Notes: generated from the sequence alone by a model not told the origin. A stretch of DNA of 45,978 nt from Streptococcus lactarius (GCF_016642265.1 NZ_MRXX01000003.1:18540-64517); one strand, 5' to 3'. Numbered from the stretch's first letter, positions 33,997 through 45,347 are shown. Numbers and translations are program-made.

Positions 33997-35253
33997 ATGA
34001 CTGAGGACAAGAAAAATACGCCAACTGAAGACAAAATTACAGAGTTGTCAGCTTGGCAAAAAAGAAACAAAGAATATCTAGAAAAAAGGGCTCTTGAAAA
34101 GGAAAAGGAGCCTGAAACAGATGAGCTAGAAGAAGAAACATCAACAGAAGGAGAGGATTTGTTAGATCAAGAAGTAGCTTCTGTTGATGAAGAAGATTCA
34201 GATGAGCGCGAAGATACTGAAGAAGAGGAAGACGATTCAGCTGAAGAAACTGTCTCTGAAGAAAATCTAGCATCAGAGGTGGAGGAAAGTAGAGAAACAG
34301 AGACGCTTTCGACAACTGAGGAACCAGAAGAACCTGCAAAACAGGAGAGAAAACTTTTCTTATTCGACCGTTTAAAGGTGAGGAAAGAAAAAAAAGAACC
34401 GACAGTTGCAAAACGCCACATTTACCGCGCGATTCCTGTTATTGGAATTAGCTCGATGCTTGCCCTTGCCTCTCTCTATTTTTTGAGTCCCTTATCGACT
34501 AAAAAAGTAATTGAATTTTCTGGGAATAAGGCAGTAGACCAACAAGTCTTGTATGAGAAAAGCCGGATCAAGGAAGAAGATTATACTTTGACAACCTTTC
34601 TTCACAAATCTGTCTATGAAAGAAATATGAAAACGGCAAGTCCGTGGATAAAAGCAGTTCATATGCAGTACCAATTCCCAGTAACTTTCAAGGTGCAAGT
34701 GACGGAACACCAAGTGGTTGCTTATTATGTCACGGGAGGGGATCACTATCCAGTATTGGAAAATGGAGAGGTGGTTGAGACGGTGACACCTGCTTCGGAT
34801 TTGCCATCTTCCTACATCAGCTTGACATTTTCAGATCGCGAAATGGTGAGACAGTATGTCCAACAAATGAAGTCTATTTCTTCCAGTATCACGGACAAGA
34901 TTGTTTCTGTTGATTTAACCCCAAGTAAAGTTACCAAGGATCTGGTCACTTTGACCATGAAAAATGGCAATAAGATCTTGGTTCCTCTTTCCCATATCAC
35001 TCGGAAACTCCCTTATTACAAATCAATCAGTAAGCAAGTGGAGGATGGCTCTATCATTGATATGGAGGCGGGTGTCTTCAGCTATAATGAACAAGCAATG
35101 ACCGAAGCCAAAGAAAAATCCGAAAAAGAAAAGGCAGAGAAAACGGAAGAAACTGCAAATACTGAAAATCAGAGTGAAAATTCTGGGGAAACAGCGCAAG
35201 ACTCCCATCAAGATTCCCATACAGAAGAGCAAAATCATTCTGAAAATCAGTGA
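33997..35253 (+). CDS. divIB: Cell division protein DivIB/FtsQ
   Basis: 418 residues from ATG 33997 (AAGGA upstream; the frame from 33961 overlaps murG needlessly). Long cytosolic N-terminal region (about 1-135), very rich in Glu/Asp/Ser; one membrane span (about 140-160); then the POTRA domain beginning at KKVIEFSGNKAVDQQ; then a Lys/Glu/Asn-rich disordered tail after residue 370. It forms the divisome complex with DivIC and FtsL. Followed by a 141-base gap with a promoter for ftsA. Confidence 0.93.
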   Translation: MTEDKKNTPTEDKITELSAWQKRNKEYLEKRALEKEKEPETDELEEETSTEGEDLLDQEVASVDEEDSDEREDTEEEEDDSAEETVSEENLASEVEESRETETLSTTEEPEEPAKQERKLFLFDRLKVRKEKKEPTVAKRHIYRAIPVIGISSMLALASLYFLSPLSTKKVIEFSGNKAVDQQVLYEKSRIKEEDYTLTTFLHKSVYERNMKTASPWIKAVHMQYQFPVTFKVQVTEHQVVAYYVTGGDHYPVLENGEVVETVTPASDLPSSYISLTFSDREMVRQYVQQMKSISSSITDKIVSVDLTPSKVTKDLVTLTMKNGNKILVPLSHITRKLPYYKSISKQVEDGSIIDMEAGVFSYNEQAMTEAKEKSEKEKAEKTEETANTENQSENSGETAQDSHQDSHTEEQNHSENQ

Positions 35254-35309
35254 AACACATAAATTATCTGAAATATTTGAATAAAAAATGTCCATTTTAG
35301 CCTTCTTTG

Positions 35310-35318
35310 TGATATAAT
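35310..35318 (+). promoter_or_regulatory. Extended -10 promoter of ftsA
   Basis: TGA followed by TATAAT (35313-35318), 77 bases before the ftsA ATG. The leader has no strong hairpin. Confidence 0.55.
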
Positions 35319-35394
35319 GAAGTTTGGATAGTTCTAACTAAAAGGGCTATAAATAGACGTATAGTGAAAATAAAAAAGAGAGAGGACTGGTGTA

Positions 35395-36783
35395 ATGGCT
35401 AGAGACGGCTTTTTTACAGGTTTAGATATCGGTACTAGTTCAATAAAAGTATTGGTGGCAGAACATGTCAACGGAGAAATGAATGTAATTGGTGTCAGCA
35501 ATGCCAAAAGTGCTGGCGTGAAAGATGGAATTATTGTAGATATCGAAGCTGCTTCTACTGCAATTAAAAATGCAATTAGTCAAGCAGAGGAAAAAGCAGG
35601 GATCTCCATCAATCTAGTCAATGTTGGCTTACCTGCAAACTTGTTGCAAATCGAAGCAACACAAGGAATGATTCCAGTCACAAGTGATTCAAAAGAAATC
35701 ACAGATGCAGATGTTGAAAATGTTGTCAAATCTGCTCTTACAAAAAGCATGACTCCTGATCGTGAAGTGATTACCTTTATTCCTGAAGAATTTACAGTTG
35801 ATGGTTTCCAAGGAATTCGTGATCCTCGTGGCATGATGGGAATCCGCCTTGAAATGCGTGGACTTCTTTATACAGGCCCACGTACGATCTTGCACAACTT
35901 ACGTAAAACCGTAGAACGTGCAGGCTTGCAAGTGGAAAATATTATCATTTCCCCACTAGCTATGATCAAAACCGTCTTGAACGAAGGCGAACGTGAGTTT
36001 GGTGCTACAGTGATTGATCTTGGTGGTGGCCAAACCACAGTGGCTTCTGTTCGTAGCCAAGAGCTTCAATTTACAAATATCTATCAAGAAGGTGGCGACT
36101 ATGTTACCAAAGATATTTCCAAAGTATTGAAGACCTCTCAAAAATTAGCAGAAGGTTTGAAATTCAACTATGGTGAAGCTTATGTCCCATCTGCTGGAAA
36201 CGAAGTATTCCACGTAGAAGTGATTGGAGAAGTTGAACCGGTTGAAGTTACTGAAAAATACTTGGCTGAAATTATCTCAGCACGGATCAAACACATCTTT
36301 GAGCAAATCAAGCAAGACCTCGATAGAAGACATTTACTAGATCTTCCTGGAGGCATTGTCATTATCGGTGGAGGTGCGATCCTTCCTGGTATTGAAGAAT
36401 TGGCTCAAGAAGTCTTTGGTGTCAATGTCAAATTGTTTGTTCCAAACCAAATTGGAATTCGAAACCCAGCCTTTGCCCATGTGATTAGCCTGTCTGAATA
36501 CGCTGGTAATTTGACTGATGTAGATATTATTGCTCAAGCTGCAGTTCATGGCGATGAGGTTTTGCGTCAACAGCCGATTCAATTTGATCGTCCAGTTCAA
36601 ACGCAAGTACAACCGCAATCAGCTCCAACAGCTCAAACGGTTGTCCCAGCCTACAATGCTGAAAAGATCGATTCTCCAGTAGATACTCAAGAAATCCCAG
36701 CAGCAGGCAATGATCACAAACAAGAATCAAAACCTTCATTCACAGATCGAATGAAAAATTTGATCGGTAATATGTTTGATTAA
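35395..36783 (+). CDS. ftsA: Cell division protein FtsA
   Basis: 462 residues. Actin-like protein that ties FtsZ to the membrane. GLDIGTSSIKVLV (phosphate 1), the inserted 1C domain, VIDLGGGQTTVA (phosphate 2, about 205), IIGGGAILPGIEE (adenosine site). A Gln/Pro-rich linker leads to the C-terminal amphipathic membrane helix DRMKNLIGNMFD. The ATG follows a GAGAGG site. ftsZ starts 15 bases downstream. Confidence 0.97.
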   Translation: MARDGFFTGLDIGTSSIKVLVAEHVNGEMNVIGVSNAKSAGVKDGIIVDIEAASTAIKNAISQAEEKAGISINLVNVGLPANLLQIEATQGMIPVTSDSKEITDADVENVVKSALTKSMTPDREVITFIPEEFTVDGFQGIRDPRGMMGIRLEMRGLLYTGPRTILHNLRKTVERAGLQVENIIISPLAMIKTVLNEGEREFGATVIDLGGGQTTVASVRSQELQFTNIYQEGGDYVTKDISKVLKTSQKLAEGLKFNYGEAYVPSAGNEVFHVEVIGEVEPVEVTEKYLAEIISARIKHIFEQIKQDLDRRHLLDLPGGIVIIGGGAILPGIEELAQEVFGVNVKLFVPNQIGIRNPAFAHVISLSEYAGNLTDVDIIAQAAVHGDEVLRQQPIQFDRPVQTQVQPQSAPTAQTVVPAYNAEKIDSPVDTQEIPAAGNDHKQESKPSFTDRMKNLIGNMFD

Positions 36784-36792
36784 GGAGTGTAA

Positions 36793-38073
<1,281 letters not shown>

Positions 38074-38075
38074 TC

Positions 38076-38744
38076 ATGAATCTGATCGAGAATGCTAATC
38101 TTGTACGGGAACAGGTAGAAACAGCTAGAAACAAAGCCAACCGTCAAGATCCAGTCAATATCATAGCTGTTACCAAGTATGTGGATGTTGAAACAGCAGA
38201 AGCTTTGGTCAAAACAGGAATTCAACACATTGCTGAAAATCGGGTCGATAAATTTCTAGAAAAATATCAGGCTCTAAAAGACTATGATCTCACTTGGCAT
38301 TTGATTGGGAGTCTCCAAAGACGCAAGGTAAAAGACGTGATCAATCTCGTGGATTACTTTCATGCCTTGGACTCGGTGAAGTTAGCTCAAGAAATTCAAA
38401 AGCGAGCAGAACACCCAATCAAGTGTTTCCTCCAAGTGAATATCTCTGGTGAGGAAAGTAAGCATGGATTTTCAGTCGATGAATTGGATACTGTTTTAGC
38501 GGACATCGCACAGCTGGATAAAATAAAAATTGTTGGTTTAATGACGATGGCTCCCTTTGAGGCTAGTCAAGAAGAGTTGCAGGATATTTTTTCAAAAACT
38601 CACCAACTTCAGAAACAACTAGAAAAAAAACAATTAAAAAATATGCCTTTTTCAGAATTAAGCATGGGTATGAGTCGGGACTTTGAAGTAGCCATTGAGA
38701 ATGGAGCGACTTATGTGCGAATCGGGTCATCATTTTTTAAATAG
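38076..38744 (+). CDS. ylmE: YggS family PLP-binding protein (YlmE)
   Basis: 222 residues. Fold-type III PLP protein thought to keep PLP homeostasis. The PLP Lys is in IIAVTKYVD (residue 33). AENRVDKFL, WHLIGSLQRRK and the terminal LSMGMSRDFEVAI and TYVRIGSSFF are conserved. Lies between ftsZ and sepF as usual in Gram-positives. Confidence 0.94.
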   Translation: MNLIENANLVREQVETARNKANRQDPVNIIAVTKYVDVETAEALVKTGIQHIAENRVDKFLEKYQALKDYDLTWHLIGSLQRRKVKDVINLVDYFHALDSVKLAQEIQKRAEHPIKCFLQVNISGEESKHGFSVDELDTVLADIAQLDKIKIVGLMTMAPFEASQEELQDIFSKTHQLQKQLEKKQLKNMPFSELSMGMSRDFEVAIENGATYVRIGSSFFK

Positions 38745-38753
38745 GAAAGAACT

Positions 38754-39395
38754 ATGTCATTAAAAGATAAATTTAATAATTTTATTGACTACTTCACAGA
38801 AGACGGTGAAGAAGTAGAAGTTCGTGAGGTCAAGGCAGCCGGGGCAGAAACACAACCAGTTCCTCAGCCTCAAAAAGCTCCTCAAGTGACTTCTCAACGT
38901 CCACAGATTAGTCAAAAAGAACAAGTGAAACAAAAACCAAAACCAAAGGCCACTCCAGTAGCGCCTGTGACAACTACAGTCTCTACAGCTGTTGTGAAAG
39001 AACCGGTGAGTACTACGAAGAATTCATCTGAAAATATTACTCGTTTGCATGAACGTCAGTTAGAATTGGCAAGTAAACGTGAAAATCCAGATGAAAAAAT
39101 CACAATTGATGTTCGCTATCCCCGTAAATACGAGGAAGCGACTGAAATTGTCGATCTATTACTATCTAATGAGAGTATCCTCATCGACTTCCAATACATG
39201 ACGGAAGTTCAAGCACGTCGTTGTTTAGACTACTTGGATGGTGCCCGTTATGTCTTGGCTGGAAATCTTCGTCGTGTTGCAAGTACCATGTACTTGTTGA
39301 CTCCGATCAACGTTGTGGTCAATGTCGAAGATATTCGCCTTCCAAATGATGTGGAAGTGTCAGAATTTGATTTTGATATGAAACGCAATCGTTAA
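38754..39395 (+). CDS. sepF: Cell division protein SepF
   Basis: 213 residues. N-terminal membrane-binding helix ([13 protein letters not shown]), a Pro/Gln/Lys/Thr-rich linker of about 80 residues (about 30-110), then the SepF core ([21 protein letters not shown] ... FLDYL-type [16 protein letters not shown]). It anchors FtsZ to the membrane and bends it. The linker is longer than in S. pneumoniae, where the protein has about 179 residues as I remember. One base from ylmG. Confidence 0.93.
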   Translation: MSLKDKFNNFIDYFTEDGEEVEVREVKAAGAETQPVPQPQKAPQVTSQRPQISQKEQVKQKPKPKATPVAPVTTTVSTAVVKEPVSTTKNSSENITRLHERQLELASKRENPDEKITIDVRYPRKYEEATEIVDLLLSNESILIDFQYMTEVQARRCLDYLDGARYVLAGNLRRVASTMYLLTPINVVVNVEDIRLPNDVEVSEFDFDMKRNR

Positions 39396-39396
39396 T

Positions 39397-39660
39397 ATGG
39401 TATTGTTTCAGTTTATTTCAAATATCATTCAAATTTACTCTATCATTCTTGTCATTTATGCCTTGCTTTCTTGGTTCCCTGGAGCCCCAGAAAGTGCTCT
39501 TGGACAAATGGTTCATCGCCTAGTTGAACCATTTTTGAGCCTTTTTAAGAAATTACCCTTGCAGTTTGCAGGCTTGGATTTTACGGTACTTGTAGCTATT
39601 TTGCTTCTCAATTTCTTGGAACGATTGGTGGCTCAACTCTTTTTGTTGATGATCGGCTAA
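39397..39660 (+). CDS. ylmG: YggT family membrane protein (YlmG)
   Basis: 87 residues. Two membrane segments (about 5-25 and 60-84) with the family motif YALLSWFPGAPES between. YlmG/YggT proteins affect nucleoid and septum organisation in chloroplasts and bacteria. It overlaps nothing and sits tightly between sepF and ylmH. Confidence 0.92.
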   Translation: MVLFQFISNIIQIYSIILVIYALLSWFPGAPESALGQMVHRLVEPFLSLFKKLPLQFAGLDFTVLVAILLLNFLERLVAQLFLLMIG

Positions 39661-39666
39661 AGTAAG

Positions 39667-40458
39667 ATGAAACAAAAAGAAATTTACCAACATTTTCATC
39701 CAGAAGATCATGAATTTATCGATCGGTGCATAGAATTATCGGAACGTGTAATCGAACGCTATTCGGTTGAGGTGACGAGTTTCTTGAACCCGCACCAGGT
39801 AACTATTTTACGAAATGTTGCTGCAAGTTATCCACTACAGGTCTTTGTCTCGAGTGATGATAGGAAGATGGAGTATGCCAAGGTCATTGTGGCACCAGAT
39901 TATTACCAATTGGATCCTTCTGATTTTGATCTTTCCTTGTTGGAAATAACCTATTCTTCCAAATTTCATCAGTTGACACATTCCCAGGTTCTGGGCACGA
40001 TTGTCCATCAATTGGGAGTGGATCGAAAGTCTTTTGGAGATATTTTGATGGGAGACGGACGCATTCAAGTGTTTGTGGAACAACGCTTTGCTCTCTATTT
40101 TATGGATCACGTCCAGAAAATTTCAAGAGTTCCTGTCAAAATCAAGGAAGTTCCTTTGTCTCAGCAGTTGATCCTTGAAGAAGAAAGCCAATCTCGGGAT
40201 ATACTGGTATCAAGTTATCGTTTGGATAAGGTTATTTCCGCAGGCTTTAAGTTGTCTCGCTCCCAGGCTAGTCAACTGGTTAGCACTGGTTTGGTAAAGG
40301 TGAACTATGCGACTACTACAAATGGCAGTGGTTTCGTTGCTTTGAATGATTTAGTCAGCGTCCGACGTTTTGGACGTCTTAAAATTGTTTCTGAAAATGG
40401 TATTTCAAAGAGTGGAAAATATAAAATAACTGTTGAAATACTTCTAAGTAAAAAATAA
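39667..40458 (+). CDS. ylmH: YlmH family RNA-binding protein (S4 domain)
   Basis: 263 residues. N-terminal YlmH domain, C-terminal S4 RNA-binding domain (SYRLDKVISAGFKLSRSQA, about 177-240). YlmH has recently been linked to ribosome-associated quality control and tailing of stalled peptides. Conserved position before divIVA. Confidence 0.93.
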   Translation: MKQKEIYQHFHPEDHEFIDRCIELSERVIERYSVEVTSFLNPHQVTILRNVAASYPLQVFVSSDDRKMEYAKVIVAPDYYQLDPSDFDLSLLEITYSSKFHQLTHSQVLGTIVHQLGVDRKSFGDILMGDGRIQVFVEQRFALYFMDHVQKISRVPVKIKEVPLSQQLILEEESQSRDILVSSYRLDKVISAGFKLSRSQASQLVSTGLVKVNYATTTNGSGFVALNDLVSVRRFGRLKIVSENGISKSGKYKITVEILLSKK

Positions 40459-40468
40459 GGAGGAGTTT

Positions 40469-41287
40469 ATGGCTCTTACTGCTTTAGAAATTAAAGATAA
40501 AACATTTGGTGTTAAATTCAGAGGATATGATGCAAATGAAGTTGAAGAATTTCTTGACATCATTGTTCGTGATTACGAAGATTTAGTTCGATTGAACCAT
40601 GAGCAAGAATCAAAAATTCAAGCCCTTGAAGAGCGTCTCAATTATTTTGATGAAATGAAAGATTCATTGAGCCAATCAGTTTTGATTGCCCAAGATACAG
40701 CTGAACGTGTGAAACAAGCTGCTAACGAACGTTCTGAAAATATTGTTCGCCAAGCAGAACAAGATGCACAACATTTGATTGATGAATCAAAACAAAAAGC
40801 AAATGAAATCCTTCGTCACGCAACGGATAATGCTAAGAAAGTGGCCGTTGAAACAGAAGAATTGAAGAACAAGACACGCGTCTTCCATCAACGCTTGAAA
40901 TCAACTATTGAAAGCCAGTTGAGTATTATTGATACACCTGAATGGGATGAAATTCTTCGCCCAACAGCCATGTATATTCAAACTAGTGATGAAGCTTTCC
41001 GCGAAATCGTTGAAAAAGCATTAGGGGAATCAGTTCATCATCATTCAGAAGATGACACCATTGATTTGACCCGTCAGTTCTCACCAGCTGAGATTGAAGA
41101 ATTGCAAAAACGCATTGAAGCCGCTAACCTAGAGTTGGGAGCTACACAAGCGTTTGAAGGTTTGAATGAAAAAGTTCAGTCCGCTTTAGAAGAAGCAGAA
41201 CACGCGCATCAAGAAACTGAAGAAGTTGTGGATGAAACAGCTTCATCAGAAGACGAAGCAAGTCGTGAATCTGTCAATATTTTATAA
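40469..41287 (+). CDS. divIVA: Cell division initiation protein DivIVA
   Basis: 272 residues. The N-terminal membrane-binding domain (LEIKDKTFGVKFRGYDANEVEEFLD) is followed by a long coiled coil (about 35-150) and an acidic tail (SSEDEASRESVNIL). It marks the septum and poles and coordinates peripheral wall growth in streptococci. AAGGAGGAG precedes the ATG. Last gene before the ileS T-box. Confidence 0.96.
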   Translation: MALTALEIKDKTFGVKFRGYDANEVEEFLDIIVRDYEDLVRLNHEQESKIQALEERLNYFDEMKDSLSQSVLIAQDTAERVKQAANERSENIVRQAEQDAQHLIDESKQKANEILRHATDNAKKVAVETEELKNKTRVFHQRLKSTIESQLSIIDTPEWDEILRPTAMYIQTSDEAFREIVEKALGESVHHHSEDDTIDLTRQFSPAEIEELQKRIEAANLELGATQAFEGLNEKVQSALEEAEHAHQETEEVVDETASSEDEASRESVNIL

Positions 41288-41299
41288 TTTCGTAAAAAC

Positions 41300-41510
41300 A
41301 GGTCCATTAATGATAGGTCTAGCGAGCAGATGATGGTGGAAGATCTGCACTCCCTCTTAATGGATGATCCTTTTACAATTTTCATTCTGAACAGAACAGT
41401 AAGAGTGAACGTTTCCCTCGTTACGGGATGAGAGGAGAAGATCGCACGCGACTTCTCAAACAAAGGTGGTACCACGAGCAATCGTCCTTTTTGGATGCTC
41501 GTGTTTTTTT
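41300..41510 (+). promoter_or_regulatory. T-box riboswitch of ileS with terminator
   Basis: The T-box core GGTGGTACCACG is at 41465-41476. Its bulge TGGT ends in T, which pairs with A73 of tRNA-Ile. Stem I is closed by CCATTAA (41304-41310) / TTAATGG (41357-41363) with GATC just 3', so ATC at about 41366-41369 is the specifier candidate, less certain than the core. The terminator is CACGAGCA (41473-41480) / TGCTCGTG (41496-41503), then TTTTTTT. TATAAT at 41283-41288, over the divIVA stop, may be a -10 but lacks a -35. Confidence 0.82.
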
Positions 41511-41535
41511 ATTTTTAACGCAATAAGGAGACACA

Positions 41536-44328
41536 ATGAAACTCAAAGAAACATTGAATCTAGGAAAGACAGCCTTCCCAATGCGGGCTGGACTTCCAAC
41601 CAAAGAGCCCGTTTGGCAAAAAGAATGGGAAGATGCAAAATTGTATCAACGTCGTCAAGAATTAAATGAAGGAAAACCGCATTTTACACTTCATGATGGC
41701 CCTCCATACGCAAACGGGAATATTCACGTTGGACATGCTATGAACAAAATTTCGAAGGACATTATCGTTCGTTCAAAATCTATGTCTGGTTTTTATGCCC
41801 CTTATATCCCTGGTTGGGATACCCATGGATTGCCAATCGAACAGGTCTTGGCGAAACAAGGGGTTAAACGCAAAGAAATTGAACGCTCTGAATACCTTAA
41901 AATGTGTCGTGAGTATGCACTTTCTCAAGTTGATAAACAAAGAGAAGACTTTAAACGTTTGGGTGTTTCAGGAGATTGGGACCATCCATATGTCACCTTA
42001 ACACCTGATTATGAAGCGGCTCAAATTCGTGTCTTTGGACAAATGGCCAACAAAGGCTATATTTACCGTGGTGCGAAACCTGTATACTGGTCTTGGTCTT
42101 CTGAATCTGCTCTTGCTGAAGCAGAAATTGAATACCACGATTTGGTTTCTACCTCTCTTTACTATGGGAATAAAGTCAAGGATGGCAAAGGTGTTCTAGA
42201 TACAGATACTTACATCGTTGTCTGGACAACCACCCCATTTACCATTACAGCTTCTCGCGGTTTGACAGTAGGTGCTGACTTTGATTATGTTGTCGTGAAA
42301 CCTGCGGGTTCTGATCGTAAATACGTAGTGGCTTCTGAGTTATTGCCAAGCTTGTCTGAGAAATTTGGTTGGGACCATCCAGAAGTTCTTGCAACCTACC
42401 AAGGGAAAGAATTAAACCATATCGTAACCGAACACCCATGGGATGCAGCAGTTGACGAATTGGTGATTCTTGGAGACCACGTCACACTTGATTCAGGTAC
42501 TGGTATCGTCCATACAGCTCCTGGTTTTGGTGAGGATGACTACAATGTCGGTATCGCAAATGGTCTTGAAGTTGCTGTAACGGTCAATGAACGTGGGATC
42601 ATGATGGAGAATGCTGGCCCTGACTTTGCAGGTCAGTTCTATGATAAGGTTGTTCCAACAGTTATTGAAAAACTTGGAGACCTCCTTCTTGCTAAAGAAG
42701 ACATTTCTCACTCCTACCCATTTGACTGGCGGACTAAGAAGCCAATTATCTGGCGTGCGGTTCCACAGTGGTTTGCCTCTGTATCGAAATTCCGTCAAGA
42801 AATTTTGGATGAAATTGAAAAAGTGAAATTCCATTCAGAATGGGGGAAAGTCCGTCTCTACAACATGATTCGTGACCGTGGTGACTGGGTCATCTCTCGT
42901 CAACGTGCTTGGGGTGTTCCACTCCCAATCTTCTATGCTGAAGACGGGACACCGATCATGACAGCTGAAACCATTGAACATGTGGCTCAACTATTTGAAG
43001 AGTATGGATCGGTTATCTGGTGGGAACGGGATGCCAAGGATCTTCTTCCAGAAGGCTTCACTCATCCAGGTTCACCAAATGGTGAATTCACAAAAGAAAC
43101 AGATATCATGGACGTATGGTTCGACTCCGGTTCATCATGGAATGGTGTCATCGTTAATCGTCCAGAACTCAAATATCCAGCGGATCTCTATCTTGAAGGG
43201 TCTGACCAATACCGTGGTTGGTTTAACTCATCTTTGATCACTTCTGTAGCCAACCATGGTGTAGCGCCTTACAAGCAAATCTTGTCTCAAGGTTTTGCCT
43301 TGGATGGGAAAGGTGAGAAGATGTCGAAATCTCTTGGAAATACGATTGCTCCAAGTGACGTTGAAAAGCAATTTGGTGCTGAAATCTTGCGCCTTTGGGT
43401 TACTAGTGTTGATTCGACAAACGATGTCCGTATTTCTATGGATATCTTAAGCCAAGTATCTGAAACGTACCGGAAGATTCGGAATACCCTTCGTTTCTTG
43501 ATTGCCAATACTTCTGACTTTAATCCAGCTGAGGATACAGTCGCTTATGATGAGCTTCGTTCAGTGGATAAATACATGACGATTCGCTTCAATCAACTTG
43601 TGAAAACGATTCGTGATGCCTATGAAAACTTTGAGTTCTTGACCATCTACAAGGCCCTTGTAAACTTTATCAATGTGGACTTGTCAGCCTTCTACCTTGA
43701 TTTTGCCAAAGATGTGGTCTATATCGAGAGTGCGAAGTCTCTAGAACGCCGTCAAATGCAAACAGTCTTCTATGATATTTTGGTAAAAATCACTAAACTC
43801 TTGACGCCAATTCTACCGCATACTGCTGAAGAAATCTGGTCTTATCTTGAGTTTGAAGCAGAAGACTATGTGCAATTGTCAGAATTACCAGAAGCAGAAA
43901 CGTTTGCAAATCAAGAAGAAATCTTAGATACTTGGTCAGCCTTCATGACCTTCCGTGGACAAGCTCAAAAAGCCTTGGAAGAAGCGCGTAATGAAAAAGT
44001 CATCGGTAAATCTCTTGAAGCTCACTTGACAGTTTATCCAAATGAAGTTGTGAAAACACTTCTAGGGGCTGTTGATAGCAATGTTGCTCAACTCTTGATT
44101 GTTTCTGAGTTGACCATCGCAGAAGGACCAGCTCCAGAAGGTGCAGTGACCTTTGAAGATGTTTCCTTCACAGTCGAACGTGCAGCTGGTGAAGTGTGTG
44201 ACCGTTGCCGTCGCATTGATCCAACAACGGCTGAACGTCACTACCACGCAACAATCTGCGACCACTGTGCAAGCATCGTCGAAGAGAACTTTGCGGACGC
44301 AGTCGCAGAAGGATTTGAAGCTAAATAA
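41536..44328 (+). CDS. ileS: Isoleucyl-tRNA synthetase
   Basis: 930 residues, normal length. Class I synthetase: HIGH-type motif NIHVGHAMN (about residue 60), the editing CP1 domain (about 190-400, WTTTPFT near the start), KMSKS in [10 protein letters not shown] (about 597), anticodon-binding domain, and a C-terminal zinc finger (CDRCRRI ... CDHC). AAGGAG precedes ATG. Controlled by the upstream T-box. Confidence 0.98.
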   Translation: MKLKETLNLGKTAFPMRAGLPTKEPVWQKEWEDAKLYQRRQELNEGKPHFTLHDGPPYANGNIHVGHAMNKISKDIIVRSKSMSGFYAPYIPGWDTHGLPIEQVLAKQGVKRKEIERSEYLKMCREYALSQVDKQREDFKRLGVSGDWDHPYVTLTPDYEAAQIRVFGQMANKGYIYRGAKPVYWSWSSESALAEAEIEYHDLVSTSLYYGNKVKDGKGVLDTDTYIVVWTTTPFTITASRGLTVGADFDYVVVKPAGSDRKYVVASELLPSLSEKFGWDHPEVLATYQGKELNHIVTEHPWDAAVDELVILGDHVTLDSGTGIVHTAPGFGEDDYNVGIANGLEVAVTVNERGIMMENAGPDFAGQFYDKVVPTVIEKLGDLLLAKEDISHSYPFDWRTKKPIIWRAVPQWFASVSKFRQEILDEIEKVKFHSEWGKVRLYNMIRDRGDWVISRQRAWGVPLPIFYAEDGTPIMTAETIEHVAQLFEEYGSVIWWERDAKDLLPEGFTHPGSPNGEFTKETDIMDVWFDSGSSWNGVIVNRPELKYPADLYLEGSDQYRGWFNSSLITSVANHGVAPYKQILSQGFALDGKGEKMSKSLGNTIAPSDVEKQFGAEILRLWVTSVDSTNDVRISMDILSQVSETYRKIRNTLRFLIANTSDFNPAEDTVAYDELRSVDKYMTIRFNQLVKTIRDAYENFEFLTIYKALVNFINVDLSAFYLDFAKDVVYIESAKSLERRQMQTVFYDILVKITKLLTPILPHTAEEIWSYLEFEAEDYVQLSELPEAETFANQEEILDTWSAFMTFRGQAQKALEEARNEKVIGKSLEAHLTVYPNEVVKTLLGAVDSNVAQLLIVSELTIAEGPAPEGAVTFEDVSFTVERAAGEVCDRCRRIDPTTAERHYHATICDHCASIVEENFADAVAEGFEAK

Positions 44329-44345
44329 TAAGATGTGAAAAATCG

Positions 44346-44505
44346 AGAGTGGGACAGAAATCGGTAATTGGTTAGAATTCGATTTCGTCGTCCCACCTCC
44401 GCACAGTTGAGTAGGGCTGTAAAAGCTGATGAAATCAGCGTAGTAGAGCCCACTCAACCACTGCGTCTTACTCGACAATCCAAAGACAATTGAGAGTCTC
44501 CTTGC
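44346..44505. repeat. Near-complete copy of a dispersed two-hairpin repeat
   Basis: Hairpin 1: GTGGGAC (44349-44355) / GTCCCAC (44390-44396) with inner GAAATCG (44357-44363) / CGATTTC (44380-44386). Hairpin 2: GTTGAGT (44406-44412) and GGGCT (44414-44418) paired with AGCCC and ACTCAAC (44447-44458), with inner GCTGAT / ATCAGC (44425-44430 / 44434-44439). The head is 36 of 38 identical to 45941-45978 and the tail matches 1-40; beyond 44495 this copy diverges. No ORF is seen inside. It fills the ileS-GNAT gap. Confidence 0.85.
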
Positions 44506-44528
44506 GACTTTTCAATAAAGAGGAAGTT

Positions 44529-44963
44529 ATGTGGTACCAGAAAGAATTTAAGGAACTAGAACTGAAAGAGTTTTACGAGATCGTTCAGCTGCGATTAGAG
44601 ACCTTTGTCGTGGAACAAACTAGGATCTACAATGACCTCGATGATGTTGATTATCGATCTATCCATCTTTTTCATCAAGATGAGAAAGGACGCGTAGATG
44701 CCTATGCACGTATCTTTGAGACAGGGGCTACGATTCATTTTGGTCGAGTGGCTGTAGCCAAAGACAGTCGTGGCCAAGGACTGGGAAAAGACATGGTAGA
44801 GCAGATTTTGGACCTGTGTGAACAGAGATTTCCTGGACGGTCCATTGAAATTGAGGCTCAAGAACAGGTGGTTGGCTTGTACGAAAAATTAGGTTTTCAA
44901 ACGGTGAGCGAGCCTTTTATCTTGGCTTCTACCCCTCACGTAAAAATGATCTTTCAGAAATAA
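44529..44963 (+). CDS. GNAT family N-acetyltransferase (ElaA-like)
   Basis: 144 residues from ATG 44529 (AGAGGAAG upstream; the frame from 44490 begins inside the repeat). Begins with a region like ElaA (ELKEFYEIVQLRLETFVVEQ). The acetyl-CoA loop is DSRGQGLGKDMV (about residues 83-94). IEIEAQEQVVGLYEKLGF is motif B. Substrate unknown. Confidence 0.88.
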   Translation: MWYQKEFKELELKEFYEIVQLRLETFVVEQTRIYNDLDDVDYRSIHLFHQDEKGRVDAYARIFETGATIHFGRVAVAKDSRGQGLGKDMVEQILDLCEQRFPGRSIEIEAQEQVVGLYEKLGFQTVSEPFILASTPHVKMIFQK

Positions 44964-44965
44964 AG

Positions 44966-45005
44966 AATCCTTTCATCTCATAATCGAGGTGAAAGGATTT
45001 TTTTT
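44966..45005 (+). terminator. Terminator of the GNAT gene
   Basis: 14-bp stem (44966-44979 / 44986-44999) with one G-T pair, loop ATAATC, then TTTTTT. Confidence 0.88.
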
Positions 45006-45022
45006 GGAAAAAGATACTAAAG

Positions 45023-45050
45023 AAAAAAGTAAGGCAAATTGGCCTTACTT
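45023..45050 (-). terminator. Terminator of the DUF1827 gene
   Basis: AAGTAAGGC (45027-45035) / GCCTTACTT (45042-45050); on the minus strand the stem is followed by TTTTTTC. It overlaps the stop codon. Confidence 0.75.
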
Positions 45051-45347
45051 AGTAATTGGAAAGGAAATTTCAATGAGTTTATCGGTGTAGAGGGTCTTGA
45101 TAGCGGATTGATCAATGATTTTGAGATCCACTTTGCGTTTTAAAAAGAACTCACGAATTTTTTCAACTTCTGTTTCACGGATAGCACGGTGTTTGTTGCT
45201 GATCAACAATTCATAATGGGTTGGGGCCTGAGTAAACACAACATCGGTATTGCCCGCGGAATAAACCTCAACGAGCAAGGCATCCGTGCTGGCAAGTTGG
45301 CTTTTCACCAATGCAGCATGACTATTTGTGGTATTAATGAGCTTCAT
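45045..45347 (-). CDS. DUF1827 family protein
   Basis: 100 residues, cytoplasmic, mixed alpha/beta. MKLINTTNSHAALVKSQL and YELLISNKHRAIRE match the DUF1827 family of lactobacilli and streptococci as I remember it. AGGAGGAA precedes the ATG at ideal distance and the promoter (TGC-TATAAT, 45378-45383 minus) is good. Function unknown. Confidence 0.8.
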   Translation of the reverse strand: MKLINTTNSHAALVKSQLASTDALLVEVYSAGNTDVVFTQAPTHYELLISNKHRAIRETEVEKIREFFLKRKVDLKIIDQSAIKTLYTDKLIEISFPITK

